Source of the DNA: Methanobacteriota archaeon
Lineage (GTDB): Archaea; Thermoplasmatota; Thermoplasmata; RBG-16-68-12
Reading direction: 5' to 3'
DNA: 5,037 bases
Assembly: GCA_005878665.1 (NCBI GenBank)
Contig: VBLR01000037.1
Span: forward strand, 1 to 5,037
Part shown: one piece after another, positions 4,935 through 5,037 of the stretch
Position numbering within the stretch: the stretch's first letter is position 1
Layout: each line of letters starts with the position of its first letter
The notes under the pieces: generated by a model
What the model saw: only the letters and a program-made list of their open reading frames with translations
The model's database searches: none
What the model was told of the DNA's origin: nothing
Program-made: the position numbers and the translations under genes

Positions 4935-5037
4935 CTTCCGGGAGCGGGCCTCGAGCGTGGTCTTTGCCATCCCGTTCTCGGTCTTTCGGCGGGTCCGTAT
5001 CGACTTCGCCGCGTCGTCGCGTGCGCGGGAACGCGGC
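4935..5037. other. Upstream region without an assigned gene
   Basis: I see no RNA gene or recognisable protein here. The - strand frame of the bactofilin-like gene stays open to the window edge, but has no ATG, GTG or TTG in that stretch and encodes a charged, Arg/Asp/Pro-rich sequence unlike a domain. A + strand frame beginning with GTG at 4909 is also open to the edge (43 codons) but has no convincing promoter. Either could be the edge of a real gene outside the window; neither is supported. Confidence 0.4.

Noticed and set aside
4909..5037. Partial + strand gene starting with GTG at 4909, divergent from the bactofilin-like gene
   Set aside because: The 43 codons are Arg-rich with no recognisable domain. 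There is no TATA box upstream and no ribosome site, and the frame crosses the opposite promoter.

Overview
The window looks like chromosomal DNA of a GC-rich archaeon, most likely a member of Thermoplasmatota. The support is an archaeal CDC48/VAT-type double AAA+ ATPase, an Lrp/AsnC regulator, a stand-alone PRC-barrel protein, and TATA boxes about 25-30 nt ahead of start codons with little or no leader. The lineage below the domain level is inference. There is no sign of a mobile element, CRISPR array, tRNA or rRNA.

Layout. Positions 1-138 hold a strong TATA box and a roughly 95-nt presumed leader containing inverted repeats and a small upstream reading frame. An Lrp/AsnC-family regulator follows on the + strand (139-597). 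All the other genes are on the - strand. In their direction of transcription they are: a SHOCT-plus-bactofilin-like repeat protein (4893-3979), the CDC48/VAT ATPase (3906-1690, GTG start, probably leaderless), an unrecognised four-helix membrane protein (1636-965), and a 78-residue PRC-barrel protein (849-613). The PRC-barrel gene meets the lrp gene tail to tail with only 15 nt between stop codons. Positions 4903-5037 hold a promoter and otherwise nothing I can assign.

How the genes may work together. CDC48 unfolds proteins and carries a C-terminal Leu-Tyr-Arg (HbYX) motif suited to docking on the 20S proteasome. Its neighbours are a predicted beta-helical filament-type protein, a small membrane protein and a PRC-barrel protein of the kind linked to archaeal cell division. 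That suggests a neighbourhood for cell shape or surface plus protein quality control. This is inference from gene order. Each - strand gene has its own TATA-like element, so they need not form a single operon.

The most notable features are the four near-perfect 17-residue repeats in the bactofilin-like protein, and short inverted repeats on or beside the core promoter at four of the five genes. No clearly new multi-gene system is visible.
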